Shown here: positions 45,110 through 54,876 of the stretch, one piece after another | Layout of the letters: every line of letters starts with the position of its first letter | How positions within the stretch are numbered: position 1 is the first letter of the stretch | Origin: Clostridium bovifaecis | GTDB taxonomy: Bacteria > Bacillota > Clostridia > Clostridiales > Clostridiaceae | Length of the DNA stretch: 64,000 nt | Assembly: GCA_009738435.1 (NCBI GenBank) | Contig: CP046522.1 | Location: 2,139,249 to 2,203,248 of the forward strand | Direction: 5' to 3' | Translations under genes and position numbers: made by a program | The notes under the pieces: model-generated | Database searches by the model: none | Told to the model about the DNA's origin: nothing | The model's input: only the letters and a program-made list of their open reading frames with translations

Positions 45110-45994
45110 TTACTCTTTATATCCTAATTCTTTTAATATGAAGCTGCTATCTCTCCACTCTTTTTTTACTTTAACCCATATCTGGAGATTAACTTTAGCT
45201 TCTAAAAACTTTTCCATGTCTTGCCTTGCATAGGTAGAAATTCTTTTCATCATTTGTCCACCCTTGCCAATAATAATCCCTTTATGAGAATCCTTCTCGC
45301 ATAATATATTAGCATCTATGTGGTATCTATTTCTGTCGTCTTTCTTCATTGCTATGATTTCCACTGCAATACCATGAGGTACTTCCTCAGATAGTAACTT
45401 TAACGCCTTTTCTCTAATAATCTCCGAAATAATAAATCTTTCCTGAACATCAGTTATCATATCATCTGGATAATATTTAGGGCCTTCTGGCATATGCTTT
45501 ACCATTAGTTCCATTAAAACATCCACATTTTTCCCACTTTTTGCTGATATAGGTATAATTTCAGCAAAGTCCATATATTGAGAATATTTTTGAAGAGTCT
45601 CAGCTACTAATTCTGATGGATTTTCATCCATCTTATTTATAACTAAAAATATTGGCTTTCTAGAGTTTTTTAGACTCTCTAATATCATTTCATCTCCTTT
45701 GCCTATTTCGCTTTGCGGAGTTGTAATAAACACTACTAAATCGACCTCAGAAGTGGATTCTTCTGCAATTTTGACCATATATTCTCCCAATTTGTGCCTT
45801 GGTTTATGAATACCTGGAGTATCTACAAAGACCATTTGATAATCTTCCTTAGTTAATACTGCACGTATATTATTTCTTGTAGTTTGAGGCCTACAAGATA
45901 CTATAGATAACTTTTCTCCTATTATCTTATTTGTTAGTGTAGATTTACCAACATTGGGTCTTCCTATTATTGTTACAAATCCTGATTTAAACAT
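45110..45994 (-). CDS. era: GTPase Era
   Basis: Ribosome-assembly GTPase that binds the 3' end of 16S rRNA. The 294-residue protein has G1 [10 protein letters not shown]3 [18 protein letters not shown]4 LVINKMDE, G5 [12 protein letters not shown], and the C-terminal KH domain with [16 protein letters not shown]. It lies 9 bases after cdd. Usual length; the ATG has an AGGAGG site. Confidence 0.98.
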   Translation of the reverse strand: MFKSGFVTIIGRPNVGKSTLTNKIIGEKLSIVSCRPQTTRNNIRAVLTKEDYQMVFVDTPGIHKPRHKLGEYMVKIAEESTSEVDLVVFITTPQSEIGKGDEMILESLKNSRKPIFLVINKMDENPSELVAETLQKYSQYMDFAEIIPISAKSGKNVDVLMELMVKHMPEGPKYYPDDMITDVQERFIISEIIREKALKLLSEEVPHGIAVEIIAMKKDDRNRYHIDANILCEKDSHKGIIIGKGGQMMKRISTYARQDMEKFLEAKVNLQIWVKVKKEWRDSSFILKELGYKE

Positions 45995-46003
45995 AATTCC
46001 TCC

Positions 46004-46402
46004 TTATTTAGCTAAGTCTTCTTTAGTAAATGCACCTGGTAATATATCTTCTAATTTTTTCACTTTATAATCATTTTCATTTTTAATAAGGATTATATCT
46101 GTATCCCTATTAGCAAATTCACTAATTACCTGCCTACAAATCCCACAAGGTGAAGTATGAGTAGCCATATCTCCGACTATAGCTATTGCTTTTAAATTTT
46201 TATTTCCTTCTGCTACTGCTCTAAATATAGCTGTTCTTTCTGCGCAGTTAGTAGCACCATAGGATGCATTTTCTACATTACACCCACCGTATATTTTACC
46301 ATCATCCATAAGTACAGCAGCACCTACCTTAAAGTCAGAATATGGCACATATGCATTTTCTCTATATTTTAAAGCTTCTTTTATCAATTCTTTATATTCC
46401 AC
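46004..46402 (-). CDS. cdd: Cytidine deaminase
   Basis: Deaminates cytidine and deoxycytidine to uridine forms. The 132-residue protein has the zinc-site motifs ASYGATNCAERTAIFRA (with the catalytic glutamate) and HTSPCGICRQVISEF. It lies between the diacylglycerol-kinase-like gene and era, a conserved Firmicute position. Start has GGAGG. Confidence 0.97.
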   Translation of the reverse strand: MEYKELIKEALKYRENAYVPYSDFKVGAAVLMDDGKIYGGCNVENASYGATNCAERTAIFRAVAEGNKNLKAIAIVGDMATHTSPCGICRQVISEFANRDTDIILIKNENDYKVKKLEDILPGAFTKEDLAK

Positions 46403-46502
46403 ATTTATTCCTCCTCAGGATTAATTTTGTATAATATTTTTTAGAATATAATTATATCATGTATTATATATTTCAAAATTTTTGCCTGTAACTTTATTTC
46501 TA

Positions 46503-47210
46503 TTATAAGATTTTAAAAATTAGCAATGTGAGAAGAGTTCCAAAAATTCCTCCAGCAATTACTTCTAAAATAGAATGAACTTGAGAATCTACTCTGCTTT
46601 GTGCTACTATAAAAGCCATAATATAGCTAAGTATTATAACAGTAGGTTCTTCTGTGAGTAAAGCTATAGTAGTAGCTATAGAAAATCCTATAGCACTATG
46701 TCCACTCGGCATACCTCCTTTCAGTGGAGTACCTTCACCAAATATAGCTTTAGCAATAACTGTGGCTAAAGAAACAATAACTAAACTTAAAAAGATCATA
46801 TAGGGCTCAGAATTTTTAATTTTTTTAATTACTACAAAAGTAAACGGCATTAATCTATCCCAGAATATAATATACCCTACTAAAACAGAATTTATAGCAG
46901 TTACCAAAACTGCTCCTGCAGCAACATTTTTAGCTAGTTTAGCTAAAGGATGATAATAGTTTGTAGTGGCATCTATAGCAAATTCTATAGCTGTATTTAT
47001 CATCTCTCCTACAAGAACCATAGTTATTGTTATGGTTATAACTAAAAGCTCCATTTTAGTTAAATCATAAAAAAAACATCCGCTAAGAACAAATAAAGTT
47101 GCTATCATATGTATTCTCATATTTCGTTGAGTTCTTACTGTATATATTAATCCTTCAATAGCATAATTAAAACTATCTACTAATTTTTTTACTTTTTTTA
47201 TAAAAATCAC
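46503..47210 (-). CDS. Diacylglycerol/undecaprenol kinase fused to a PAP2 phosphatase domain
   Basis: A 235-residue fusion. The N-terminal half (about residues 1-120) is a DgkA-type kinase with three membrane segments and the signature GEMINTAIEFAID. The C-terminal half is a PAP2 phosphatase with GGMPSGHSAIGFS and the catalytic histidine in SRVDSQVHSILEVIAGG. Together they could phosphorylate and dephosphorylate a lipid such as undecaprenol or diacylglycerol. It lies downstream of ybeY in the era region, where Bacillus has the DgkA-like kinase alone. Confidence 0.88.
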   Translation of the reverse strand: MIFIKKVKKLVDSFNYAIEGLIYTVRTQRNMRIHMIATLFVLSGCFFYDLTKMELLVITITITMVLVGEMINTAIEFAIDATTNYYHPLAKLAKNVAAGAVLVTAINSVLVGYIIFWDRLMPFTFVVIKKIKNSEPYMIFLSLVIVSLATVIAKAIFGEGTPLKGGMPSGHSAIGFSIATTIALLTEEPTVIILSYIMAFIVAQSRVDSQVHSILEVIAGGIFGTLLTLLIFKIL

Positions 47211-47284
47211 TTCCGATCTTAGGATAAAATTTTGACATGCAGCCTTATGTTATTCTGCATGTCATATACTCTATCAAAACCAAA

Positions 47285-47789
47285 TTATTTTTCCCTTATA
47301 ATGTTGAATCTTTCCAAAATTTCCTCTTCTCTTTTTCTCATGATATTCTTTTCTTCTTCTTCCATATGGTCATATCCCAACAGATGAAGTACTGAATGAA
47401 CTGTAAGATAGCATACTTCCCTCAAGTAAGAATGTCCATATTCCTCACTTTGTTCTTTTGCTTTTTCCAAAGACAATACTATGTCTCCTAATACAAGTTT
47501 TCCTTCATTTAAATCTGATATAGCAAAGTTATTATCCTTGTAAGCCTCTTTGTATACCTTTCCTCTAGGGTATTCCAGCATAGGGAAAGATAACACATCT
47601 GTTACCTTATCGATATTCCTTTGTTCCTTATTTATCCTCTTTATTTCATCATTGTCAATAAATATTACACTTACTTCTGTATCAATATTTACTTCTTCTT
47701 CTTTTAAAGCGTACTCTATTATAGAGCTTACACTTTCTAAAATGATATCATCAATCTTCAGTTTATTTTGTCTATCGTCTATATATCAT
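47285..47789 (-). pseudogene. ybeY: Endoribonuclease YbeY, frame broken at codon 3 by loss of a TA unit
   Basis: Metal-dependent RNase for 16S rRNA maturation and ribosome quality control. The open part (47285-47596) holds the zinc site [16 protein letters not shown]. Upstream, another frame carries the missing N-terminal third ([20 protein letters not shown] and [16 protein letters not shown]), starting from ATG 47789, which has an AGGAG site. As written, the start reads ATG ATA TAT AGA CGA TAG. Adding one TA to the run 47780-47786 gives [10 protein letters not shown] and a full 168-residue protein. It lies 28 bases after pgpH. Confidence 0.88.
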
Positions 47790-47817
47790 TGTTTATTCTC
47801 CTTTTGGTACTCACGCC

Positions 47818-49852
47818 TTATTTCTCAGAAGGATATTCAATCCTCTGATGGTATATGCCTGACAAGGCTTTTAAAAAGGCTGCTCTTATTTTATTTAGAT
47901 CCTTTAACGTCAAATCACAGTTATCTAGCTGCCCTTCATTTAACCTAGCCTTAATTATATTATTAACCATTTCCTCTATTTTACCCTTAGTAGGTTCGCT
48001 TATAGACCTTACAGCAGCTTCAACTCCATCAGCTAGCATTAAAATAGCATTCTCTTTACTCTCCGGTATAGGACCTGGATATTTAAAATCATCTTCTTTA
48101 ATTTCCTCTGGTTTATCACTATTATTTTTAGCAGTGACATAAAAGTACTTTACTAAGGATGTTCCGTGATGTTGTTCAATAGCATCTCTTATAACCTTTG
48201 GAAGTTTATATTCTTTTGCAATCTCTAGTCCATCCTTTATATGAGAAGTTATAATAAGAGTACTCAAATTAGGATTTATCTTATCATGAGGATTATCCTT
48301 TCCTACTTGATTTTCTTTAAAAAACATAGGCCTTTTGATTTTTCCTATATCATGATAATAAGCACAAACCCTAGCAAGTACTGGATTTCCTCCTACTTGT
48401 TCAGCTGCCACTTCAGCTAGATTCGCAACCAATATACTATGATGATATGTACCTGGTGCCTCCAAAAGCAGCTTTTTCTGAACAGGGTGATTAGGATTAG
48501 ACAACTCTAGCAATTTAATATTTGTAACTATATCGAAAGTACTTTCAAAGAAAGGCAAGAATCCAACAGTCAATATAGCTGCCATAATACTTCCTACAAA
48601 AGAATACCCTGATCTTTTTAATACTTCTAATACATTGTTGCTTAAAAGAAATCCTACAGTAAAGGTCAAAGTAACATTCATAGCTCCAACAAATAGGGAA
48701 GCATAAAGTATATCATTTCTTTGTTGCAACCGTTTAAGAGCAACTGCTCCTAATATACTGTTTAATATAGCAAGTAGAGTTATCTCAATATTAAATTGGA
48801 CAACAGCACTCAGTAAAATACAATTGATAATATTAGATGTTAATGAAATTTTATAATTAATTAAAAGTGTGATAAGCATAGGTATGCAAGCTAAAGGTAT
48901 TAAAAATGGAGAAATTATAGCTATAGTCCTTGCTAAAAGCACGGATATACACATCAATATGCTTAACAATATTAATTTGCTATAATCATTGTATACTTCT
49001 CTGTAATATTTATATATAGAACCATTGAAGGAACATCACAAGCAGCACTAAAGCAATTATGCTCAAATATATGTATTTATTATCATCATTATCAAGAAGT
49101 CCTAAATCCTTCAATATTATTAAATCTCTTTCCGTTACCGGTTCTCCTTCTTTTACAATGATTTGACCTTTCTTGATTATGATAGGCTGAACAGATTTTC
49201 TCGCTTCAATCTTCAACTCATTTGTTTTATCCTCATCATAAAAGAAATTTGGCTTTATCATTAAGGTTCCTATTCTAATCCCTAAATCTCTTAAATTCCT
49301 AGAAAGCTTAGAGGCATTAAATTTTACAGCAATAGCGTCCTGGGCCTTTTTAATATCCTCTTCATTATCTTCCCTTATGTCCATATCTAATACCTTATTC
49401 ATTACAGAAGTTAAGTTTTCTTGTAATACTTTAAGTTGAGCCTTATCTAATGTAACTAGTACCTTAAGCTCCTCTTCTGATAAATTTATTTGTGCATTTT
49501 CTCTCAAGGCGTGAATTTTAGCATTTTCATCTGAGCTGCTCTCCAATAACTTATTAGCTTGAAAAAATAAACTATCTATCTGATCTAAAGCCTCTTTTTT
49601 AATTTCTAAATTTTTATTGTATTGAAGAGGTACGGATTCCTCCTTCTGCTGCTGTTTTTCCTTGGTTTTAAGCGTATCTGTAACTTCTTTTGATGCCTTA
49701 ATATCAGATTTAGCTATTTCTCCTACTTTTAAATCGTACTTTTTCGTTACCAAGGAAGTCATTAATATTGCTGACATAAAAACAAAAGTCAAAATAAAGG
49801 TTACAATTTTTTTGAGATTATTACTTTCTATCCTACCTATGATCTTCATCAT
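47818..49852 (-). pseudogene. pgpH: 7TM-HD cyclic-di-AMP phosphodiesterase-like protein (PgpH/YqfF), split at a TA run
   Basis: Membrane HD-domain phosphodiesterase of the PgpH type (c-di-AMP breakdown). The upstream frame (49010-49852) has the membrane anchor and extracellular domain (LKVGEIAKSDIKASKEVT, KKGQIIVKEGEPVTERD) and ends in FLQWFYI-stop. The downstream frame (47818-49000) supplies the remaining membrane segments and the HD domain: TYHHSILVANLAEVAA, CAYYHDIGKIKRP, HDKINPNLS, IEQHHGTSLVKYF, LMLADGVEAAVRS. Adding one TA at 49011-49018 joins them as WFYIYKYYREVYNDY, giving 678 residues, the normal size. It is in the yqfD-pgpH-ybeY-dgk order. Confidence 0.88.
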
Positions 49853-49916
49853 TTATCATAATCACGCCCTTGTTTATATTCATATTTTATCTTCTGCAAC
49901 TTAGCTCACTGTCATT

Positions 49917-51098
49917 CTACATTTTACTTTTTTCAATATTTTCATCAGTACTTGGCTGTATTAATTGGGTTTCTGCTATATTTTCCTCTACTACTAGTAC
50001 AACCCTTATCTCAAATTTATCATCTTTTTGCGTGCTATCCACTATCTTATCTATTATTTTAACAGATTTATCTAACTTTACAATTATATTCGAGAAAAGT
50101 TCATTAGCATTTTTTTCTTCAACTTCCTTTTTATCTCTCTTCTTTAATTTCTCTTCTACTTCAAAATATGTTTCTTTTTTTATAAAAGATCTATCTATAA
50201 ACATTTTATCATATACTTTAAAATTATTCTTGGCTTTTTTTAGATAAAGTTTCTTACCCAATATTTCTACATACAAATTTTCGTCTTTTTTACCTGTTCT
50301 TTCCCTGCTTACATATCTAATTGGCACCTGAATCTTTTCTTCATAAAAAGTTCTTGCTATTACCTCTGCTTCTGCGTGCACTTGATAGGTCCCACCTTCT
50401 TTTCCCTGTTCTCCTTTAACAAGCACATCTCCTTTTTTTACAACATCTCCGCCTTTTACAATAGCAGTTCCCGCTGCGCTATATAGTCTTATAATCTCTC
50501 CATCCTTTTTCGCAACTACATTGCATGGAGAATTATCTATTATGAAACCTGGAGGTTCCTGCCTCTCTGCAATGCTTATGTTCAGTTTTGCTCCTTCTAT
50601 TCTAGCTCTAACCCACATTATGTCGCTATTATTCTTTATAACTTTTTCTTCTAAATCATATACATCTATCTTGCTTTTACTAATCCCAGGTCCAATGCCC
50701 AAAGCTTTTAATTGACTCCTTATTTCATAAGGAGTAACGTTATTCTCAGTAATAATATTTATATTCCATATAAATGTAGATAAATAGTATATTATTAAGC
50801 CAAATATAATCATGCCACCTAACAAGGTTTTCCTTTTTCTGTTTTTAATAATAAAAAAAGATAACCCCCTTCTGCTTACTATCTTTATCTTGGTATCTGT
50901 TCTCTTCGCTATATCACTTATTTTATCATAATACTTCAAATTCGTATTAAAGCACATAGTTGTTATATTTTTTCTTTTTACGTTTCCAAGACTTACATCA
51001 CTTTTCCAAAGCAAATTTATAAATTTTTCAGGTGTCATAGTCTGAATTTCAACTGTTATTATACCTCTTCTATACTTTTCAAAATTAAATTTACTCAT
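49917..51098 (-). CDS. yqfD: Sporulation protein YqfD
   Basis: A 393-residue stage IV-associated sporulation protein that is conserved in endospore formers. It begins with a YqfD-type domain (RRGIITVEIQTMTPEKFIN), has a single membrane segment (about residues 92-111), then an extracellular part with WVRARIEGAKLNISIAERQ and the sequence GGDVVKKGDVLVKGEQG. The start overlaps the yqfC stop by 4 bases, so the two are translationally coupled. Expressed in the mother cell in Bacillus; no such promoter was identified here. Confidence 0.92.
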   Translation of the reverse strand: MSKFNFEKYRRGIITVEIQTMTPEKFINLLWKSDVSLGNVKRKNITTMCFNTNLKYYDKISDIAKRTDTKIKIVSRRGLSFFIIKNRKRKTLLGGMIIFGLIIYYLSTFIWNINIITENNVTPYEIRSQLKALGIGPGISKSKIDVYDLEEKVIKNNSDIMWVRARIEGAKLNISIAERQEPPGFIIDNSPCNVVAKKDGEIIRLYSAAGTAIVKGGDVVKKGDVLVKGEQGKEGGTYQVHAEAEVIARTFYEEKIQVPIRYVSRERTGKKDENLYVEILGKKLYLKKAKNNFKVYDKMFIDRSFIKKETYFEVEEKLKKRDKKEVEEKNANELFSNIIVKLDKSVKIIDKIVDSTQKDDKFEIRVVLVVEENIAETQLIQPSTDENIEKSKM

Positions 51099-51382
51099 AT
51101 CCCATTCCCCTCATAACTTATACCTTTGAATTTGCCCCCTAAAATTATAGTACTTCCACCAATAAACAATATTTCTAGATTCCTACCTTTAAGAGAAATC
51201 ACCCCCGAATTCGAATTTAATTTAATTTCTTCTTCTCCAAACATTATTATGCCTTTATGATTCTCAATAGTTATTTCATTATCACCAGTTACTATAATTT
51301 TAGGTATATCTAGTACTACATCCCTTGGCAGTCCAAGCTTTTGTGCTAAATTTTCCTTAGTCCTATATAACTTTTCTTTCAC
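51095..51382 (-). CDS. yqfC: Sporulation protein YqfC
   Basis: A 95-residue conserved sporulation protein. Typical features are LAQKLGLPRDVVLDIPKI, then VTGDNEITIENHKGI, ending in a beta-rich tail. It sits immediately before yqfD in a two-gene unit with overlapping stop and start. The exact role is not known. Confidence 0.92.
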   Translation of the reverse strand: MKEKLYRTKENLAQKLGLPRDVVLDIPKIIVTGDNEITIENHKGIIMFGEEEIKLNSNSGVISLKGRNLEILFIGGSTIILGGKFKGISYEGNGI

Positions 51383-51449
51383 TCTTCGCTCTCCTATAAA
51401 TTTCTTTCATACTAATTTATGAATTTTCTCTTTAATAAATTACTATAAA

Positions 51450-51482
51450 ATAAAAAGACCCAGTTTTCACTGGATCTTAAAT
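51450..51482 (-). terminator. Terminator of the rpsU-yqeY unit
   Basis: AAGATCCAGT pairs with ACTGGGTCTT around GAAA and is followed by TTTTTATTTT on the minus strand, just after the yqeY stop. Confidence 0.88.
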
Positions 51483-51508
51483 TAAGTTTTTTCAAACTTT
51501 TATTTCAT

Positions 51509-51952
51509 TTAATTTAAGTTTTGTTTTACAATGGCACTTACAAGTTTTCCATCTGCACGACCTTTAGTTTTAGCCATCACAGCTGTCATAACTTTTCCCA
51601 TATCTCTGGCACTACTTGCCCCTGTCTCATTAATTGTCTGACGAACTATTTCAGCAATTTCATCTTGGGTCAACTGCTTAGGAAGGTACTCTAATAAAAT
51701 CTCTATTTCAGAATTAGCCTCATCAACTAAATCTTGTCTATTACCTTTTTCAAATTCAACAATAGCGTCCCTTCTACGTTTTACTTCCTTTGATAAAATT
51801 TCTATGATTTCTTCATCATCTAAAATTCTATTATCGGTTTTCTCAACCTGTAGAACAGCGGCTTTTGCCATACTTAAAGTACTGGCTTTAAACTTATCTT
51901 TACTTAGCATTGCGCTTTTCCAGTCCTGTTGTAATTTTTCCTTAAGAGACAT
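51509..51952 (-). CDS. yqeY: GatB/YqeY domain protein
   Basis: A 147-residue stand-alone YqeY domain, homologous to the C-terminal tRNA-binding region of GatB. It has MSLKEKLQQDWKSAMLSKDK, EIEILLEYLPKQLT and the end GRADGKLVSAIVKQNL. It is thought to have a role around tRNA amidation, but is not proven. It follows rpsU by 27 bases. I start at ATG 51952 because the upstream TTG (51973) would add residues not seen in the family. Confidence 0.92.
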   Translation of the reverse strand: MSLKEKLQQDWKSAMLSKDKFKASTLSMAKAAVLQVEKTDNRILDDEEIIEILSKEVKRRRDAIVEFEKGNRQDLVDEANSEIEILLEYLPKQLTQDEIAEIVRQTINETGASSARDMGKVMTAVMAKTKGRADGKLVSAIVKQNLN

Positions 51953-51979
51953 ACTTGAGCTACCTTCTTTCAATAATTC

Positions 51980-52162
51980 TTATCTAACTTTAGTTTTTCT
52001 TCTTCTTGCAGCTTCTGATTTTTTCTTTCTTTTTACGCTTGGTTTTTCATAATGTTCTCTCTTTCTTACCTCAGATAGAACACCCGCTTTTGCACAAGAT
52101 CTTTTGAATCTTTTTAGTGCACTTTCTAACGTTTCATTTTCTCTTAATTTAACTTCTGACAC
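51980..52162 (-). CDS. rpsU: 30S ribosomal protein S21
   Basis: A 60-residue, very basic protein with the S21 sequence [20 protein letters not shown] and the Lys/Arg-rich end [15 protein letters not shown] small-subunit protein involved in initiation. It lies just before yqeY, a conserved Firmicute pair, with GGGAGGG before the ATG. The 52163-52379 gap upstream has imperfect inverted repeats and presumably the promoter. Confidence 0.97.
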   Translation of the reverse strand: MSEVKLRENETLESALKRFKRSCAKAGVLSEVRKREHYEKPSVKRKKKSEAARRRKTKVR

Positions 52163-52379
52163 CGATTATCCCTCCCTCCCTAGCAGTAATAAAACCTAAG
52201 TAATTTGCAGTTACTGAGGGCAAAATAGCACATTGGTAATTATACAACATTTTTTTACAAGCTGTCAACTATTTTCACAGCTTAACTCTATTTTCATTTC
52301 TCTCATGACTAAGTTACTGAATGAAGATTTCTAAAATCACCTGAATGAAACTTCCACTAGAGTCAAGAACTCTGCTTAT

Positions 52380-52724
52380 TTAGCCTGGTGGCCAATTAAG
52401 ACTTTTGCCTCCTAGAATATGAAGATGAAGATGAGGAACTTCTTGTCCTCCATCTTTTCCACAATTTATTGCTACTCTATATCCACTATCATGAATATTT
52501 ACTTTTTTAGCAATTTCCTTGATTACAAGCATCATGTGACCCATTATATATGAATCTTCCTCAGACAAATCATTTAAGCTCTCTATATGCTTTTTCGGTA
52601 TCACGAGAACATGTACCGGTGCTTTTGGATTTATATCTTCAAAGCTTAACACTTTATCATCTTCATATACCTTCTTACAAGGTATTTCCCCTTTGGCTAT
52701 TTTACAAAATATGCACTCTTCCAT
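52380..52724 (-). CDS. HIT-family nucleotide-binding protein (HinT-like)
   Basis: A 114-residue histidine-triad protein with the start MEECIFCKIAKGEIP, the mid motif VLVIPKKHIESLNDL and the active site QEVPHLHLHILGG. It likely hydrolyses adenosine phosphoramidates (HinT-like). I start at the ATG at 52724, with AAGGAGGTG well placed before it, and not at the in-frame GTG nine bases upstream. It lies between mtaB and rpsU in the usual clostridial order. Confidence 0.95.
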   Translation of the reverse strand: MEECIFCKIAKGEIPCKKVYEDDKVLSFEDINPKAPVHVLVIPKKHIESLNDLSEEDSYIMGHMMLVIKEIAKKVNIHDSGYRVAINCGKDGGQEVPHLHLHILGGKSLNWPPG

Positions 52725-52802
52725 GCTTCTCACCTCCTTGCTTTACTTATCTTAATATTCAACATTAATATAAAATTTCCTTTTTTTTAATGCTTTTATT
52801 AA

Positions 52803-54107
52803 TTAATTTATTATATCTCCTATAATAAAGTCCTCTTTTACTTCTTTTAATCTGCTCTTTAGGATTTCTCCACTTAAAGATTCCCCAGATTTTGATATAA
52901 CCTTAATATAGTTAGGAGTGTACCCCTCATAACTATCCTCAATATTATTATACCTCTGTTCATATAAAACTTCCATATCTTTCCCAATAAACTTATCCAT
53001 AAATTCTTTTTCATTTTCCTCATTGAGTTTTATAAGAATTTTACTTCTCTCTTCTTTCACATTTCCATCAACTTGGTTTTCCATATTTTCAGCTCTAGTT
53101 CCTGTTCTAGGACTATATTTGAATATGTGCATTTTCGATAGTTTTATTTCTTTTAGGAAATCATAAGTTTTATTAAACTCCTCCGCCGTCTCTCCTGGAA
53201 AACCTACAATAATGTCTGTTGTTATAGAAACATCTTTTACATATTCTCGCAATAAATTAACTATACTTCTATATTGTTCTATATTGTATTTTCTATTCAT
53301 TCTCTTTAAAGTATCATCGCATCCGCTTTGAAGCGAAAGATGAAAATGAGGGCATAATTTTTCTAGCCTTCCAATTTCCTTTACTATCTCCTTATTAAAA
53401 AACTCTGGGCCAATAGACCCTATTCTAATCCTGTTTATACCTTCTACTTTCTCTATTTCTTGAAGTATCTTAAGCAAATTCCAGTCCCCTTCTAAATCAA
53501 CACCATAGGAAGATATATCAATTCCTGATAATATTATTTCTTTAAACCCGTGTTTTGCTAGTTCTTTGACTTCATTAACAACTGTTTCTGGTGCTTTACT
53601 GCATACTGCTCCTCTTGCAAAAGGAATTAAACAATAAGAACAAAAATTATTGCATCCATCTTGAATCTTTAAAAAAGCCCTAGTTTTATCTTGATATTCT
53701 TCTATCTTTAAATCCTCAAAAACCTTATTTTTAAGAACGTCATTGACTGCGACCATTTGTTTTTTTTCTTCTTTTGCTCTGTTTACCCAGTAAACTATTT
53801 CTCCCTTATTTCTTGTACCAAGTACCACATCTACATCTCCAAGTTCACTAACCTTATCTGGAGCAATTTGAGTATAACATCCCACAGCTGCAATAATTGC
53901 ATTTTGATTTTTTCTTTTGGCTCTAGAAATCATCTGACGTGACTTTTTGTCACTCATGTTAGTAACAGTACAAGTATTTATAACATAAACATCTGCTACA
54001 TCCTCAAAGGAAACTATTTCATAGCCACTCTTTATAAACTTTTCAGCCATAGCTTCTGATTCATACTGATTAACTCTACATCCTAATGTAGCAAAAGCAA
54101 CTTTCAT
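52803..54107 (-). CDS. mtaB: tRNA t6A37 methylthiotransferase MtaB
   Basis: Radical-SAM enzyme that converts t6A to ms2t6A at position 37 of tRNAs. The 434-residue protein has the N-terminal Fe-S domain (ATLGCRVNQYESEAMAEKF, VINTCTVTN, AAVGCYTQ), the radical-SAM cluster motif DGCNNFCSYCLIPFARG, and a C-terminal TRAM domain. Its start overlaps the rsmE stop by one base. Confidence 0.96.
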   Translation of the reverse strand: MKVAFATLGCRVNQYESEAMAEKFIKSGYEIVSFEDVADVYVINTCTVTNMSDKKSRQMISRAKRKNQNAIIAAVGCYTQIAPDKVSELGDVDVVLGTRNKGEIVYWVNRAKEEKKQMVAVNDVLKNKVFEDLKIEEYQDKTRAFLKIQDGCNNFCSYCLIPFARGAVCSKAPETVVNEVKELAKHGFKEIILSGIDISSYGVDLEGDWNLLKILQEIEKVEGINRIRIGSIGPEFFNKEIVKEIGRLEKLCPHFHLSLQSGCDDTLKRMNRKYNIEQYRSIVNLLREYVKDVSITTDIIVGFPGETAEEFNKTYDFLKEIKLSKMHIFKYSPRTGTRAENMENQVDGNVKEERSKILIKLNEENEKEFMDKFIGKDMEVLYEQRYNNIEDSYEGYTPNYIKVISKSGESLSGEILKSRLKEVKEDFIIGDIIN

Positions 54108-54862
54108 TAAATTATTCCTCCTAAATCTCCTAATTCATACATAATCAAAGTAAGAGCTGTAAACCCAGCGGTTTCGGTTCTAAGTATTCTTGGCCCTAGA
54201 GTCACAATATGAGCATTTATTTTTTTTAGAGTTTCTATTTCTTCCTCTTCAAAACCGCCTTCTGGTCCAATAATTATTCCTACCTTCTTAACTTCTTTAT
54301 GCAAGTTTTTAGTCATTTGTTTTATCCCATAATTTTCTGCATTCTCATAAGGTACTACTATTAAATCCATTTCTTTTAGCTCTTCTAGCAATTCTTTAAA
54401 ATATATAATATCATTTACTACGGGTATTAAAGTTCTTTTGCTTTGTTTACACGCTTCAAATGCTATTCTATTCCATCTCTCTATCTTTTTAGTATCTTTT
54501 TTTATTTCTCCAAGAGCTGAGAGCACCCTTTCTGTTATAACAGGAGTTATCTCTTTAATTCCTAGCTCAGTACATTTTTGAACTATTAAATCCATCTTAG
54601 TTGACTTTGGAAAACCTTGATAAAGATAAACATCTACCGAACTTTCATTATTAACATCTAATTCTTCTAAAAGCTCAACTTCCACTTTAGTCTTAGTTAT
54701 ATCTTCTATTTTTCCTAAGAACTCTTTTCCATTGCAGTTATTTATATTTATTTTATCTCCTTCTTCAAGTCTTAGTACTTTGTAGATGTGTTTGACATCA
54801 TCACCTTCAATTATAACCTTATTACCGAATATTTTATCTTCATTTACAAAAAACTTATGCAT
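54107..54862 (-). CDS. rsmE: 16S rRNA (uracil1498-N3)-methyltransferase
   Basis: SPOUT-family methyltransferase for U1498 of 16S rRNA. The 251-residue protein has MHKFFVNEDKIFGNKVII, the VDVYLYQGFPKSTKMDLIVQ region, and the knot signature VGIIIGPEGGFEEEE with LGPRILRTETAG. The longest frame begins at 54904 inside prmA, but ATG 54862 has AAAGGAG before it and matches the family start. It follows prmA by 14 bases. Confidence 0.95.
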   Translation of the reverse strand: MHKFFVNEDKIFGNKVIIEGDDVKHIYKVLRLEEGDKININNCNGKEFLGKIEDITKTKVEVELLEELDVNNESSVDVYLYQGFPKSTKMDLIVQKCTELGIKEITPVITERVLSALGEIKKDTKKIERWNRIAFEACKQSKRTLIPVVNDIIYFKELLEELKEMDLIVVPYENAENYGIKQMTKNLHKEVKKVGIIIGPEGGFEEEEIETLKKINAHIVTLGPRILRTETAGFTALTLIMYELGDLGGII

Positions 54863-54876
54863 CCGTAACGCTCCTT

